Below are positions 29,573 through 42,044 of a stretch of DNA of 64,000 bases, in pieces. Location of the stretch: positions 245,608-309,607 of the forward strand of contig NW_023365758.1 of the NCBI RefSeq assembly GCF_000003815.2, in the 5' to 3' direction. The DNA comes from Branchiostoma floridae (taxonomy: Eukaryota > Chordata > Leptocardii > Amphioxiformes > Branchiostomatidae). Below the pieces are notes generated by a model, which saw only the letters and a list, made by a program, of their open reading frames with translations, was not told the DNA's origin and made no database searches. Position 1 is the first letter of the stretch. Each line of letters opens with the position of its first letter. Made by a program: the position numbers and the translations under genes.

Positions 29573-32500
29573 TGTGAATGGGGTCTAAGTGACGTTCTTC
29601 TTGGTCTTGCTGGTCCAATAGTTTAAATATTCTACAAACACAGATTTCCTTTCAGTTTCATTGTATGGTAGTCTGTGTGACACAAACTCTGCTGTCCATG
29701 GCTGTAACTGACCCCTCCTCTATATCTAGGAGGCTGGCCGGGTGTTGGGTGGGCTGCTATAAGCGACATTTAATCAGGCTAATTGTTGAGGTGTTCATTT
29801 GCGTTTGTCCATAACATCCTTGCTCATTCAAACACGCAAAAGAGAATACACGAATTACTAAAGTAATTGTAAAGTCTAATGGAGATCCCAATAAACAAAC
29901 AAACTAGAATTATGAAATTTGATATGTCTTGTTAGCTAAATTGACACTTTGCTTGACACAAAACTAGCCCGTCGAACTTTTAATCTTAATTAAAAGCGAT
30001 AAAGATAATTGTTCTAATTCTAACAGAGTACTGAGCGGCGAGCGACATAATGATTAGTTCCTGCTCATTAAGGCCTTTGATGTCCTTATCAGCCGTGTCA
30101 TTTTGTGTTCCTTTTTTGTGTTTTTTCGTCCTTGTGACGTCACAAATTACAGGAACCGCCCGAAGCTTCAGACCGATCCAGACCGGGCAGCGTGTACTGT
30201 GGTTAGTGATGTCCGCCCAGGTGATTATGTAGCACCTGTATGTGCTTTGTCGGGTACCGACTGCAGGAACAGACACAGGCCACACAAGCTATGGTGCAAT
30301 TTCTATCAAACCGAGTAGATCATACAATGTATAGCATAAATACAACATGCCCATTAAGATAATACAAACATACAACACTTGCAATCTGCAGACTGGACCG
30401 CATCAGACATCTTTGTTTTATTCTATTTAAACATGCAAAAGAAAATTAACAGTGGTGATGTAATCAAGTAATACACACTGCTGCGGTAAGAATAAGTTGT
30501 AGAATTTACACATCTGAAACGCTAAGGTTGGCTCCTCTGGCAAATTGTTATTCTCATTTCGGCTAAATTCTAATATTAAGTGAGTTAAAGAAGACAAGCC
30601 ATGGACCCTTTGCCGCTCATTAGAGCATTTAACAAGAGGCTAAATGTTTAAAATGGGGCGAGGCGCTGATTGTACCACTCTGGCTTTAAAATTAGGACAT
30701 TTTTCACACTGACGTCCTTGCGTTTGTCAATTAGGAACACAGTAATCGTCTCTCATCCGTACCGGACCCCACACACAGGTGTCGTGAAAAGCATCCGAGC
30801 GACGAATGATTACAGGAAACTCTCTCATCTCTCATCCATGTTTGAATGCTAGCAAAAGTTGATTGCAAATTTGCGCCCTTAGTCTAATTACAAGTGGGCA
30901 ATAATGAACGATGGTGTACAAACATAAAGCGGGTGAGTGCATATGGGACAGACAACGAAGAGTAAACTATGTCGCTAGTCTGTGGAAATGTTCTATATCA
31001 ATGTTGAACCCTATGGTACTGGTAGCCATTTGAACTCCGCTGGCAAACTGTCCACCCTATAGCCGGCGTAATTAATAGGCTTTTAAACCCTCGCCTGGAG
31101 GCCTCGTTGGAGTTTTCAAGGGAAAGAACCTGACGCCCTGTTAATGTTTGTTTGTAAGTGTATAACTATGAGATAATATCTCTTGACCGTTCTGGTGAAC
31201 TCGTTGGCTATGCCGTAAGATGCAATCTCGGCACATTGGAGCACGCACTATTCAGTGCACTACTCTCCGAGCAGAGGTTAGTCGTCGGCTTGTTCTGGAC
31301 GTATTTTAGACTCTTTTTTTTTCGTTAACCTGCCGAACGTAGTCCTGTCGCTTGTTCAATGATGATGCAAACGCTTATTGTACGTTTCTGAGCCATTATA
31401 GACAAGAACATAAACATGACAGCCGAAGGCGGCGTGGACAACCTTGGCTGTCTGTCTTTTCGAATCAATCAATAAATGAATCTAAATTCTTTTTGACACG
31501 ACATATTCCATATCTTTGATTCATGCTACAGCAGTTTATAATCTCCTCGTTTTCAAACCTTGAGGCACCCGGTCTTCTATACACACACGTTTCAGGTGTG
31601 GGTACCGAAAAATTCAGAAACCCGCAAATTCCAAAGTTGTGTGGCTTCAAATCTATTGCCAGACCTCTTTTCAATAGCATGTGTGTTTTGATGTCCGGTG
31701 TGAGTGCTGATAGGGGTACATTTCATCTCGGTTACGTGTCGGTACTCAAACATAACGAACTCTTGCACACAAATTATACCCCCAACACAGCTGATGACAG
31801 GGCTTCTCTACAAACTTCCTCTGTAAGCGGAAAATGGTGAGAACAAAACACACCTGCTTAGGATACACCGGAACTACCGACTTTCTGGAGATATTGAGCT
31901 TTCAGTTTTCGGGTCTTTCAGGTCTAAATCGGAGGCCTGAATCGGATTCGTCTTGCAGCAAACCAACACGCTTACTCCTTAAAAATAATACTAGCTGATA
32001 GCTAGAACATATGATTCCATACTTCAAGCATTTAACTTATACAGATAGATTTATATCCCTTATGAACTTAGACAAAACTTTGATTTTGCTCTTGCGATTT
32101 ATCCCCTCCTGTTATATGCTTCTCGCAATTCAGTCCCTGGCTACGAAGAGAGAAGTAGTTTGCCCAAACAATATAGGCTAGACATATACAATCATGCTGA
32201 AAACATCGAACAACGAATGGTGTTCCTGTTTCGACCGTCAAAATTTAGCACAAGTTTTATAGTGGTACAATAAAAACTTACGTCACACGTCGCTAAACTA
32301 AGCAGAAGCCCCTGCCAAACATTCGGGACCTTCCCACGACATTTGGAGTTACCCTGCAAAAAGATAGACAATAGGAACACTTTGATACATGTAATCTGCT
32401 ACAACTGAGGACTGGCGACAGTTTACAAAACACACCTGTACACCTGAGCTCCCGGAACTACTCACAATGACTCAACATTCTGAACATTGTGCGGCTATGA

Positions 32501-32690
32501 CGTTTACAGGATTCATACCATGTGGTTATCTCCTTTCGTGGGCGGAACTGTGGTGTTTGGCATCATTTTTACACGTCTCTACCGCTGGTTTCCCTGTCGG
32601 TAACGTTAACACATGTACAAAGATGAGCGTTTGTACCGAACGTTTGTTCGCTTTGAAAAGTATTCATTCTCGTCGTTGTAATCTTTCATC
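29573..32690. other. Intergenic, nothing firm
   Basis: 29875-29910 resembles a retroelement 3' end (GGAGATCCCAATAAACAAAC). The short reading frames lack recognisable motifs. Confidence 0.4.
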
Positions 32691-32815
32691 ATCATCCTTT
32701 ATTGATTTCAACATAGCAGACATAGCAGCAGCCTGAATAACGTTGAAATCTACAACATAAAACCATATATATATACAATACGAAAAGGTATATTAAAAAT
32801 AGTGAACAACATCTC
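32691..32815 (-). mobile_element. Probable LINE 3' end
   Basis: CATCATCCTTTATTGATTTC on the plus strand is a reversed poly(A)-signal end. It is followed by AT-rich 3' UTR-like DNA. Confidence 0.4.
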
Positions 32816-34391
32816 CGACATCTCCAACATCTCCGTAATAGTCGTTTTCCAACGAACGTTCGTTATTAAAGGCCCCTTTCCACTAGACGGTGACCTCTGG
32901 GCGACGGTAGAGCACTATGTTTGTATTTGTGTGACCCTGAATTTCATGATTGGAATATAGGGCATGATGTAGGAGTGTGATTTAAATTACAACAAAACAC
33001 AAAGAATGTCGACAAATTCGTTCTTTATCTATGAAATTCGTTTAGTCTTTTAAAACTTTAGTCTGCCAGCGTGTGAGTGATGCAATACTACCGAAACTTA
33101 CAAAGAAAAATCCTGTTTCCAAAAATAACAATCCCCAATCCAAACCCACATACCTTCACGGCAAGACTTGTGTTTACCGAAAACTTTACCTGACAGTGAT
33201 GGCTGGCCGTAACTTTACACAACGTTCACCCAACGTCAACATTACCGGTGTAGTACTTCATTCTTTTGTTGCCAACTACTCAACTTGAAATCCGAGCCAA
33301 AGAAATGGACTCATAGCCTCCATAGCGTGCTCTATGGGTCTCAGAAGTTTTTCGTATTTTTTGTTGGCTCACAATACGCTTTTGCTCGTCATTTCATTTT
33401 GTACTCGGTCGTTTGGCCGGCCGGGTAGAATGTACCATCTACTCAACTTGAACATGGCACCACAAATTGACCTACATTTCAATGAACATATAACGTTACG
33501 TGTTACATAGGTATTTAGACCTCTGACCTCCTCCACCCTTGAAATCTTGAAAAACGGCTCAGGCCGAATGATGTATCAAGACTAAATAAAGGTTAAAAAA
33601 AAATCATATACCTACTCCATGAACTTGGGACAGTACAGTTGTGAACCCCGAGCAGATATTAGACTAACAGTTCACGTGTCTTTGTGACAAGTCTGAAGCC
33701 CATAATGTCTAATCTGACACTAACTAATGTCTATACGTACGACCCTCACCTTCGCCTTGCCCCACCCTCACCTACAAACACATCAATTAATGATTAATTA
33801 GTAACGTTATCGAAAATTAATGCCCGAATGCTAATCAAAAACAAGCAAAAGAATGGCTTAAAAACATTGAAAAAAGAAGATAAATCAAAGGTAGATCAAC
33901 TGCTATTCTTATTTATAAACGGCTAATACACAATATACGTACATAGTTACATGTTCCTATGTAGCTACAACTTACCGAACACTCGAGACAAGGCAAATGA
34001 GCCACAAATATCCATAGATTTATAGTATTATACTTAAAGTATCACATCAATAGTTCACTGTAAAGATTAATAATGGCCGTAAACAAATATCATAATACGC
34101 AATTTGACACTGATGACTAAGTATAACTTAACACAGCGCCTCCAAAACCTCTGATATGCCTACGTTACCAAGTAGTCAACTTTAAAGAACAATAAATACA
34201 AATCTCCATGGATTCTGTTAGTAACGCTACTACAACAGTTTACAAAAAAGCGCAATAACAGAGCGTCTGCAAATATTTAAATTTCTCCATTAAAATACCA
34301 ACTATATTAGTAACAAGTCTTCGTGAAAAGACTTAAGTCCAAAAACATCGACTTCGCCATCAAAGTAGCATTTAACATGTCCTCGTGGTAT
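32816..34391. other. Intergenic, nothing firm
   Basis: 33565-33605 ends AGACTAAATAAAGGTT plus an A run, an old plus-strand retroelement tail. No gene is supported. Confidence 0.4.
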
Positions 34392-34882
34392 GGCCGCAGC
34401 AAGTACATTTTATGGATGACATCAGTCGCGCATTAATTTTCTGATTTCAGAAAAAAAAGAACTTTTTTCCTCTTCGGGGATGGTCAGATAGACCACATGT
34501 TGTGTTGTAGCCTTATAATCATACTTGTAGAAGTGACACTAGGAAGGTAGCCATGACTATAGTTGCAGAAGTGAAACTTACTAGATAGTTGTTTAAGTGC
34601 CAACAATATTGAAGCCATGACTGTAGTTGCCAGCTTGGCAAGTGATACCAGTTTACCACACTAGTATAACTTTTATTAGTTCACTTCTTTCATACAGGAA
34701 TGAAAGCCTTGTTAGTTGTGATGCCACATTATGTCACTTCAAATCTTGTTACGACGTTTATGGCGTCTATATCGAAAATTTAGCCATCTTGTCTTTTTAC
34801 CCATCATGTTTTTTCCCCGCGCTATCTCATTATTTTAGCACTCTGCATAGGATGTCATCCATACAATTTACTTGCTGTGGCC
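34392..34882. mobile_element. hAT-like non-autonomous element, copy 2 (inverted)
   Basis: Termini GGCCGCAGCAAGTACATTTT and AAATTG...GGATGACATC are inverted (right end AATTTACTTGCTGTGGCC). The interior block GTTGTGTTGTAGCCTTATAA matches the reverse complement of 20131-20647. No clear target duplication is left. Confidence 0.7.
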
Positions 34883-36190
34883 TACGACTGAAGTCCAAAA
34901 CTGTCGCCTTGACGCTAATCACTAACTATAGCTTTACAGAAAGTCCGTCAAGTGTCAGAATGACAGATGTACATTCCCCGGTTGTCTCGGACGTGCCTTT
35001 GTGCGCGAGTCATTTTAAGTGGTGTGTAAACGCCGCACTCCGTTGTTGTTAGATTGTGTCGCAACACACCGACAGAAACATGCGGATAATAGAATGCTCG
35101 AAATCAGCAAAAAAAACGACATTAAGATGTAAACAGAGATTACTATCAGGGTCAGCTAACACTACCTAGTCTTTAATTATATTGAACTCTTTGCTACATT
35201 GTTATAACCTATTGAGTAGATATTAGTCTTGATGTCTTATGCACATACCGCCCTAGAACTTGCCATATACATTGTATCTGTTACAATTTTTGCGCAGTTA
35301 AGATTGATGGTTATTGATTGATCATTATTGATTGATTGATAGATCACATTGAAACATCGGTACAAATAGAGCATTCGACATCAGACAGAGACTGTAATCG
35401 GGGCTAGCTATATCTAAATCACCCGGTCTGCGTTCCTATTTGCTGACTTGTCCCTCTCTTTTATTAGACATGTCTAGATCCGTCAGTTGTTAACATAATC
35501 CCTAAATTGTTACAGACCTCGTAATAGACATGTTAAAGTCGTTATTACTGCGTCTGTTACATTCCAAAATTGTTACAGTATGATGAAACTCTGCACTGTC
35601 ACAGGTTATAAGGCTAATTATGTAATCAACAGGTATATCTATTACAGTTTGCAGTACGATTACGATCGGTGTTTGACTCTGAGCGTACAGGGACATTTTG
35701 GGATGTTTACATACTACGATCGCATAGTTTAGTTTTACGTGTCCTTATGAGTCACCAGAAGACATGGTCCCGTCAAAATGTCCCTGTAATCTTTGCCTCT
35801 CGCGTCAGTTTCACAAACTTGCCCTAATTTTAATGAGTCATACAATTAGGCCATTTTGTCCGCTATGAAATGTTTTGGTTCTATGTATAAGGTGGTCTTA
35901 CTGATGAAAAAGAAAAGTTCAGATGTCACGAATACAAACTACTTCCTGCAAGCTTTAGAAACCGTACAAATAGTTTTAAGCGTTTCCCAATGGACTATCA
36001 AGAATTAATTCATTGAAAACTTGTTCTCCAACTTGATCTACTCAGTGTCAGTGACCAAAGCCGGTACTGGTCTAGACCGTTGAATCATTTCAAATTGCTT
36101 GAGTAACTGATATTTGGTATTCATTGATAACTTAACTGGAATTACTCCCATAATATTCCCAACGCTACCGACAAAAGTACATGTACATGC
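34883..36190. other. Intergenic, nothing firm
   Basis: A short (GATT)n patch lies at 35310-35345. A family B MITE fragment lies at 36085-36125 (GCTTGAGTAACTGATATTTGG). Confidence 0.4.
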
Positions 36191-36194
36191 TATT

Positions 36195-36645
36195 ATGAAG
36201 AAGAACTTTATTGCGCAACGATCGTACACGGTACAATGTATGGCAAAAAAAGGAAGAAACAAACTTATCATCCTAATTACTAAAACAAGTATTAAACATG
36301 GTACATATGCAAATTATGAATATAGAATGAAATTTGACATCCTAATTTCTAGAACAATAAGAGCTAGCCTAAACCATTGGCATTGTACTACAATCGAGTG
36401 GGGCTAATTATGGGTTTCGGCATTTTTTCTTATGACAAAGCAGTCTTTTATATATTTACCTATTTTAGCGTTGTCAGAGTTGTTACATCTGAATATATAA
36501 TCAAATCTGTCTGTAGCATTGAGTTTCTTAAAATCTGTTGTACTTGATTCGAGGAATGTGAATAACTCGTTACGTGAAACATTGTACCTACTGCACATCA
36601 TCACAAAGTGTCATGTGTTCTTTGTTACTCTGTCCTCTGTTCTCT
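36195..36645 (-). mobile_element. LINE 3' end, same family as 4272-4740
   Basis: The 3' terminus AGAACTTTATTGCGCAACG matches the copy near 4290. The minus-strand reading frame 36604-36404 is the end of an RT polyprotein (MMCSRYNVSRNELFTFLES), equivalent in position to VMDCPTYEEDRQKLFQN of the other copy. Confidence 0.7.
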
Positions 36646-36781
36646 GACCAGGAAGAGAAAAGGAAGCCGCCTTGATCCCCGTCTCCCCGCTGCTGATGAC
36701 TAGCCTGTTGGTGGGATTAACTCGGATAATCCCGACAGCAGTTTCAAAACAATTCCGGACAACATCGGAGTCTCTTTGAAG

Positions 36782-36899
36782 TAATCTCCAAGCAGATCTT
36801 GCTGTGGCATATTAAAGATAGTGTCATAAGGATAAGGAGTTTGACCGGCAGAGGAGTTTCATTGGCCACGCTCCACAGCAAGATCTGCTTGGAGATTAC
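36782..36899. mobile_element. hAT-like MITE, copy 2, perfect 8-bp target repeat
   Basis: TAATCTCCAAGCAGATCTTG and CAAGATCTGCTTGGAGATTA form the ends. CTTTGAAG lies at 36774-36781 and 36900-36907. Confidence 0.88.
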
Positions 36900-37239
36900 C
36901 TTTGAAGCTGGAACACACCACAGCAGTTTAATATAAGGCTAAACTCACAATTTCAAACCGGGCCCGGCCGTTTGTGGAAGCGAGATGTAGAAATGTACAC
37001 AAATCATGCACGACTATTCTCTTTTATGTGTTGGTAGCTTGGTGTCTTTTGTGTCCTGTGCGCTGATTGCTAGTTTCAAATAGGATAGCGTTCTCTATTA
37101 CTAACGGCGGGAAAGGGAGTTTGCCGAGGAAGATTTTTGCCCGCCTCGGACCTCTGCTTTACCCCCACCCCCAATCTGCTCAGAATGACTCACTAACGCA
37201 AGCCAACAGGCCACACATGTGACCCCATTGAAATGTATG
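36900..37239. other. Intergenic, nothing recognised
   Basis: No supported feature. Confidence 0.4.
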
Positions 37240-38950
37240 GCTTCCATCATGGTGGCCTTAATGGCATTTAAAGTGTTGAAGATTGCTTTCTAAGTTTTAA
37301 GTGACCGTTGTTCTATATACACATGGTTCCATACCGTTAATAAACTACCCACAGTCAGTACGAGTGTATGCAGTACTATATCTTATAACCCTGTCCAGGA
37401 TGGGTATTGTCCGAATTGACCCCTAGCACAATGGGTGATGACCCCCCAAATGACCCGTTGCCATATATCCAAGCTGATGTTGGTATATTTCGCGAAGGTT
37501 TCTGCTTGTCTGTAAATCCTAATTTTCTCCTAGCAGAGAGGGTGTGAGTATACTCAAAGAGGAAGTCAAAAAGATCGCAGCTTCCTGTCCAACCTCTGTA
37601 TCGAGAGTACAAAATATTTTGATCGATGATTCTCCAAATGTAAAACTAACAATGTTCAATACCCTAAAAGCGAGACCAAATAATCCTACGCAATAGGTAT
37701 ACGTAACTCATATACTGATATCGATGATATTTTGTAGATCTATTAAAATGTAGGCTATATGATTATCTGCCTTTACACTATCGCCATACATTGTACAATG
37801 TTCATTCGCACATTCACATTACTTATCACATGTACTGCTTATTATTCATAGCTACATTATGTTAATAGACTACACGCCGCCAGTATGAGTATATGCAGTA
37901 CTAGATCTTATAACCCTGTCTAGGATGGGTATTGTCCGTAGTGACCCCTCACACAATGGGACGTAAATTGGTCCCTGCACTGACCAGTCTGTTGCCAGAT
38001 GAGATTTCGTAAAGCTTTCAATTTTCAGCTTTTCTGATAGTCCTCTACCTAGCTATCCATGTAACTGTGGGTGTTAGAAAAAAACAGGACAAGTCATAAA
38101 AACATCACAGCAACACCCAGCCTTTGCTTAAATAGAAAGGGCTCAAGAAGGTGCTCAAATAACTTTCCAAATCCAAGGTGACGGGTGTTCAATACACAGT
38201 TCTGATAATGGACTACCCGCCGCCAGTATAAGTGTATGCAGTAGTATATCTTATATCCGGTCCACTGTGAGTATTGTCCGTAATGACCCCTCAAACAATG
38301 GTACGTATAGGTCCCCAGTAAATGGTCAGACTCTTGTCCAATTTTCAAGCAGACATTGGCAATGGATTTCCTTAAGTTTTCTCAAAGTTTCTCTGACAGC
38401 CCTCTACCATGTCTACCTTTATAGTCTGAAGAAAGTCGCGATCATTCCACCAAACCTTTGCTTGGAGAGGACTAAATGTGTTCAAGATGGCTTTCTAAAT
38501 ACAAAGTGACCGGTGTTCAATATAATACACAGCTCCACCGAATTCATAAACTTGCGGGTATTGTCCTGAGTGACCCCTCGCACAATGCTCCCTACTGACC
38601 CCAGAAATGACCAGTCTGCTGCCTACTCTCCAAGCAAATATTGGCGATGAATTTGCTTCTCTGACAGCCCTCTACCTTACTCTACAAACAGGGGGTGTTG
38701 GTACAAGTCAGAGGGGGTCACAATCCAACCTCTGCTTGGAGAGGACTAAATGTATTGAAGATGACTTTCCAAATTGGAAGTGACCGATGTTCGATATAAT
38801 GCACAGCCCCACCGAATTGATAAACTTCATGCAGTCAGTATGACTGTATTCAGTACTATATCTTATACCCCGTCCACTGTGAGTATTGTCCGTAGTGACC
38901 CCTCGCACAATGCTCCCTACTGACCCCAGAAATGACCGGCCTGTTCGCAG
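37240..38950. repeat. Diverged tandem array, five partial units
   Basis: GTATTGTCC...GTGACCCCT and TGCAGTACTATATCTTAT recur near 37370, 37890, 38240, 38550 (partial) and 38850. TCTGACAGCCCTCTACC and CAAAGTGACCGGTGTTCAAT also recur. Spacing is 300-520 bp. No long frame is shared, so it is probably non-coding. Confidence 0.75.
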
Positions 38951-40686
38951 CAAATCGCCCACATGGCGACCGGGCGCGCTTCGCTGGACACAAAGAAACG
39001 TCCGGAGAAAAAAAAATCAATTATTCTGTCACATCTGCTCCGATTATTAGCGAAAAAACTAGGGCCAGTTCACACGAGCCAAAGTCGTCTGTCAGCTTTC
39101 TGTTCACACGCACTAGTTTTGTCTTCTTTCTTATGCCCACTACTAAGGGATGACAGATGATGATAATGATGATAGAATAAATGTCTTCAAATAGATTGCT
39201 AAGATGTCTTCAAATAGATTGCTAAGATCGAGACATTGAAGTCGTTTCATAACCTCAGATATTTTCAATCAATGATTAAACGTTCATCCCGTTTTGCACA
39301 TTTCCCAACTTACTACTTTTTAATTTGGCCAAGAGAAATCTGATGGTGATCACAAAAAATCTATGATAAATACTGTGATAGAGGGAGATAATGTCGTTTT
39401 TGTTGTCTTTTTCATGAGCTGATTCTCTCACCAAGAGAGACGGTCGCCATGGATACCGCTTCCAAGTGAGTCACCCAAGATACAAAACAAGACAGATGTC
39501 CGTCATGACACCGGTTCCTTTATTTGCTCTTCTGAAAACATTCGACGTTTTCTTCGAACTGAAATCTCCAACGCATGTATTTATGTAAACAGCGTTTATG
39601 CAAATCATTCACTTTTCAATGGGGCCTTACAACCCCTACCGTTATAACTAAGGGCATTATATAGAAGCCCTTGGTATCACACACATTGATAGAAGAATAA
39701 CTACACCCCTCCCTGTGTCGCCCGTGGCTAATAGAGTATTTATGTAGAGTTCCCGTGGCGATAAGTTGTAGATCTACTTCTTATTCACAATTGGAAAGGA
39801 CTGTAGTTCGAGCTTCAAATCAGTCTGCACATTGAATTAAAGAACCCAACACACGAATTGAGAAGTGTAGATGTGACCTGGTGTGCTTGGCTCTGAATTC
39901 ATATGGTTCATGAACAAGTCATCGAGACTTGAGATAAAGGCTTTGACTTCACTTGACTGGACCAAAACCACAAATACACAGAATCATTCATTCATACACA
40001 GTTACATTTATTTTCAACTTTTTGCTGCAGATTTAACTGCAACCGTAACAGTATTTAGTAAAATGGCGACCAATGGACCAATATTACAATGGCGACCAAT
40101 GGAACAAGGGGCTATTTTAATAAAACCTACAACATTTTTATTTAACATAAAGTATCTCTGCCCCTGCCACTGGATAATAGCAGTCCCCATCCATATATCT
40201 CCATTAATGTCCGGCCTCTGAATGCGGATTTGATGGGAGCTGGGCTCACGGTTCCTTAACCCCACCGCAGGGAGGGACCAACAACAGATGGATCCATGGA
40301 CGACTCGGACAAAAACTCACCGCGATGTCAGAGACACAAAAATGAGAGAATGTGGTCTCCGCTACACGTCATTGGTAGCTGTAAAAATGTACAAACGGAT
40401 GACTCGAAATGGATAAGATGAACGGATGAATGGCAGAGAAATTAATTTGCTAAAGGAGTAGGGCTAAACCGCTGACGCACACTGTGGCCAAGTCCTCTTC
40501 ACGACTCTGCCCCGACCATGCCCCAAATAAGATCGGTGCTGGCTTGGGAGTACTCTGGCCAAGCAGAGGTCGATGGGGGAAATCGTGACCTTTTTGAAAG
40601 TTTTTCATGTCTTTTTTCTGTCAGCTAACCCTGGTCTGGAGACGGCCAGGAGGACATGGTAGGCTGTGTGACCGAGTCATAGGACA
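38951..40686. other. Intergenic, nothing firm
   Basis: AATGGCGACCAATGGA is repeated at 40062 and 40089. Short reading frames only. Confidence 0.4.
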
Positions 40687-40827
40687 ATTCTCTCCAAGCA
40701 GAGGTTTGGCTACAGCTGTTTTTGACTTGTTTTATGTCTCGCGGCACAAAGTAGAAAGCCCCCCTCCAAAAAAACGCCTAAAACACGTAAAAAAACCCAG
40801 CTGGATCCAAACCTCTGCTTGGAGAGT
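40687..40827. mobile_element. hAT-like MITE, related family
   Basis: Ends CTCTCCAAGCAGAGGTTTGG and CCAAACCTCTGCTTGGAGAG. 8-bp flanks ATAGGACA and ATAAGACA match 7/8. Decayed relatives lie near 24315, 31267 and 40560. Confidence 0.75.
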
Positions 40828-41828
40828 ATAAGACAAATAAGTCACTGTCTTTCGCCAATTTCACAACTGTTTTGTCAGCTACCCAATGAATCTACAAAAA
40901 ATAAGACCTGTTGTCTTTTAAGGCCGGGATTCCTCCCACCAACGCAGAGCTACAAGCGAGACGTATTTTGGATCGAATATCGTCGGATGACTGGATTCTT
41001 GGAATTTTCCCTTAATGACTTTCTGTCGGGGATTGAGTGATCGCTTATTGCCACAACTGGTTATAAATAATCGGAGATTCTGTACCTAATCACGACCAAG
41101 TAACCTGATATCGCACTTATTTAAAGACACACGGGCTGAAAACACACACTTTGAAAATCGTTAAAACGTAAAAAATGTGTATTAGTCGTACTCTATTCCA
41201 GAGCGATTCTGCATTTTCAGATAAAATTCTTTACCCATGAAAATGTACATCCAATTCTATATCAATCATTCACATGGCAATGACTAATAAAGGCACTATA
41301 TTGAATTGAACCAGAATGAAGCGAATCTGAAAATAATGTACATTTTGTATTATTGCCGTTTTTCGTACGTTATAAATATGGCTAAACCACAATATTGTCT
41401 TTAAAGCAAAATCGAATCGGAGTTATTCTACGCTCAACTGCCACCTCGCAAAGCATTAATCTAAATGAAGGGATCGGCTTTAATTTCTCGAAATCAATAC
41501 ATGTGCATGTAACGTTATCATCCATATCGACTTGAATTTCTTATGCATTACAAAGGGCTAATTTACAATATCACCTCACACACACACACACCCTCTCTCT
41601 CTCTATATATATATATTTCCCTTTTGATTTATCTATGAATATCATTTCCCTTCTTTGTTAATTATGTTTATGTATACCACTACTACTTTACTTTGTATGC
41701 AATTAGCCCTCGGGCATGAATTTGCAATAAAGATTATTATTATTATATATATGATATCTCATCGTTTCAACATTGATACGAAGCACGTTTGCTATGAATT
41801 CTAGCCGACCTCGAACACTAACAAAGAC
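40828..41828. repeat. Intergenic with LINE ends and microsatellite
   Basis: 41275-41312 ends in TATTGAATTGAAC (retroelement tail). There is (CA)n(CT)n(TA)n at 41576-41617. 41697-41755 carries GCCCTCGGGCATGAATTTGC then AATAAAG, a retroelement 3' end. Confidence 0.5.
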
Positions 41829-42044
41829 TTCATTCATCACTATAATCTTGACCCCCACCTCTGTCAGCAGCTCCAAAATGAAGGCCGAATCTGGCGGTTA
41901 ACGTTCGTGTGTCTCTATAGTACGGTACCGTGTACCTTGGTTATTCTAACATGATACGAAGCCTAACAGAGATTTCATTCATCACTATAATCTTGACCCC
42001 CACCTCTGTCAGCAGCTCCAAAATGAAGGCCGAATCTGGCGGTT
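41829..42044. repeat. Tandem duplication with 71-bp perfect repeat
   Basis: 41829-41899 and 41974-42044 are identical over 71 bp (CACCTCTGTCAGCAGCTCCA inside), period 145 bp. The flanks (ACGAAGC, GTGTCTCTATAG/ATGTCTCTACAG) also align. Confidence 0.9.
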
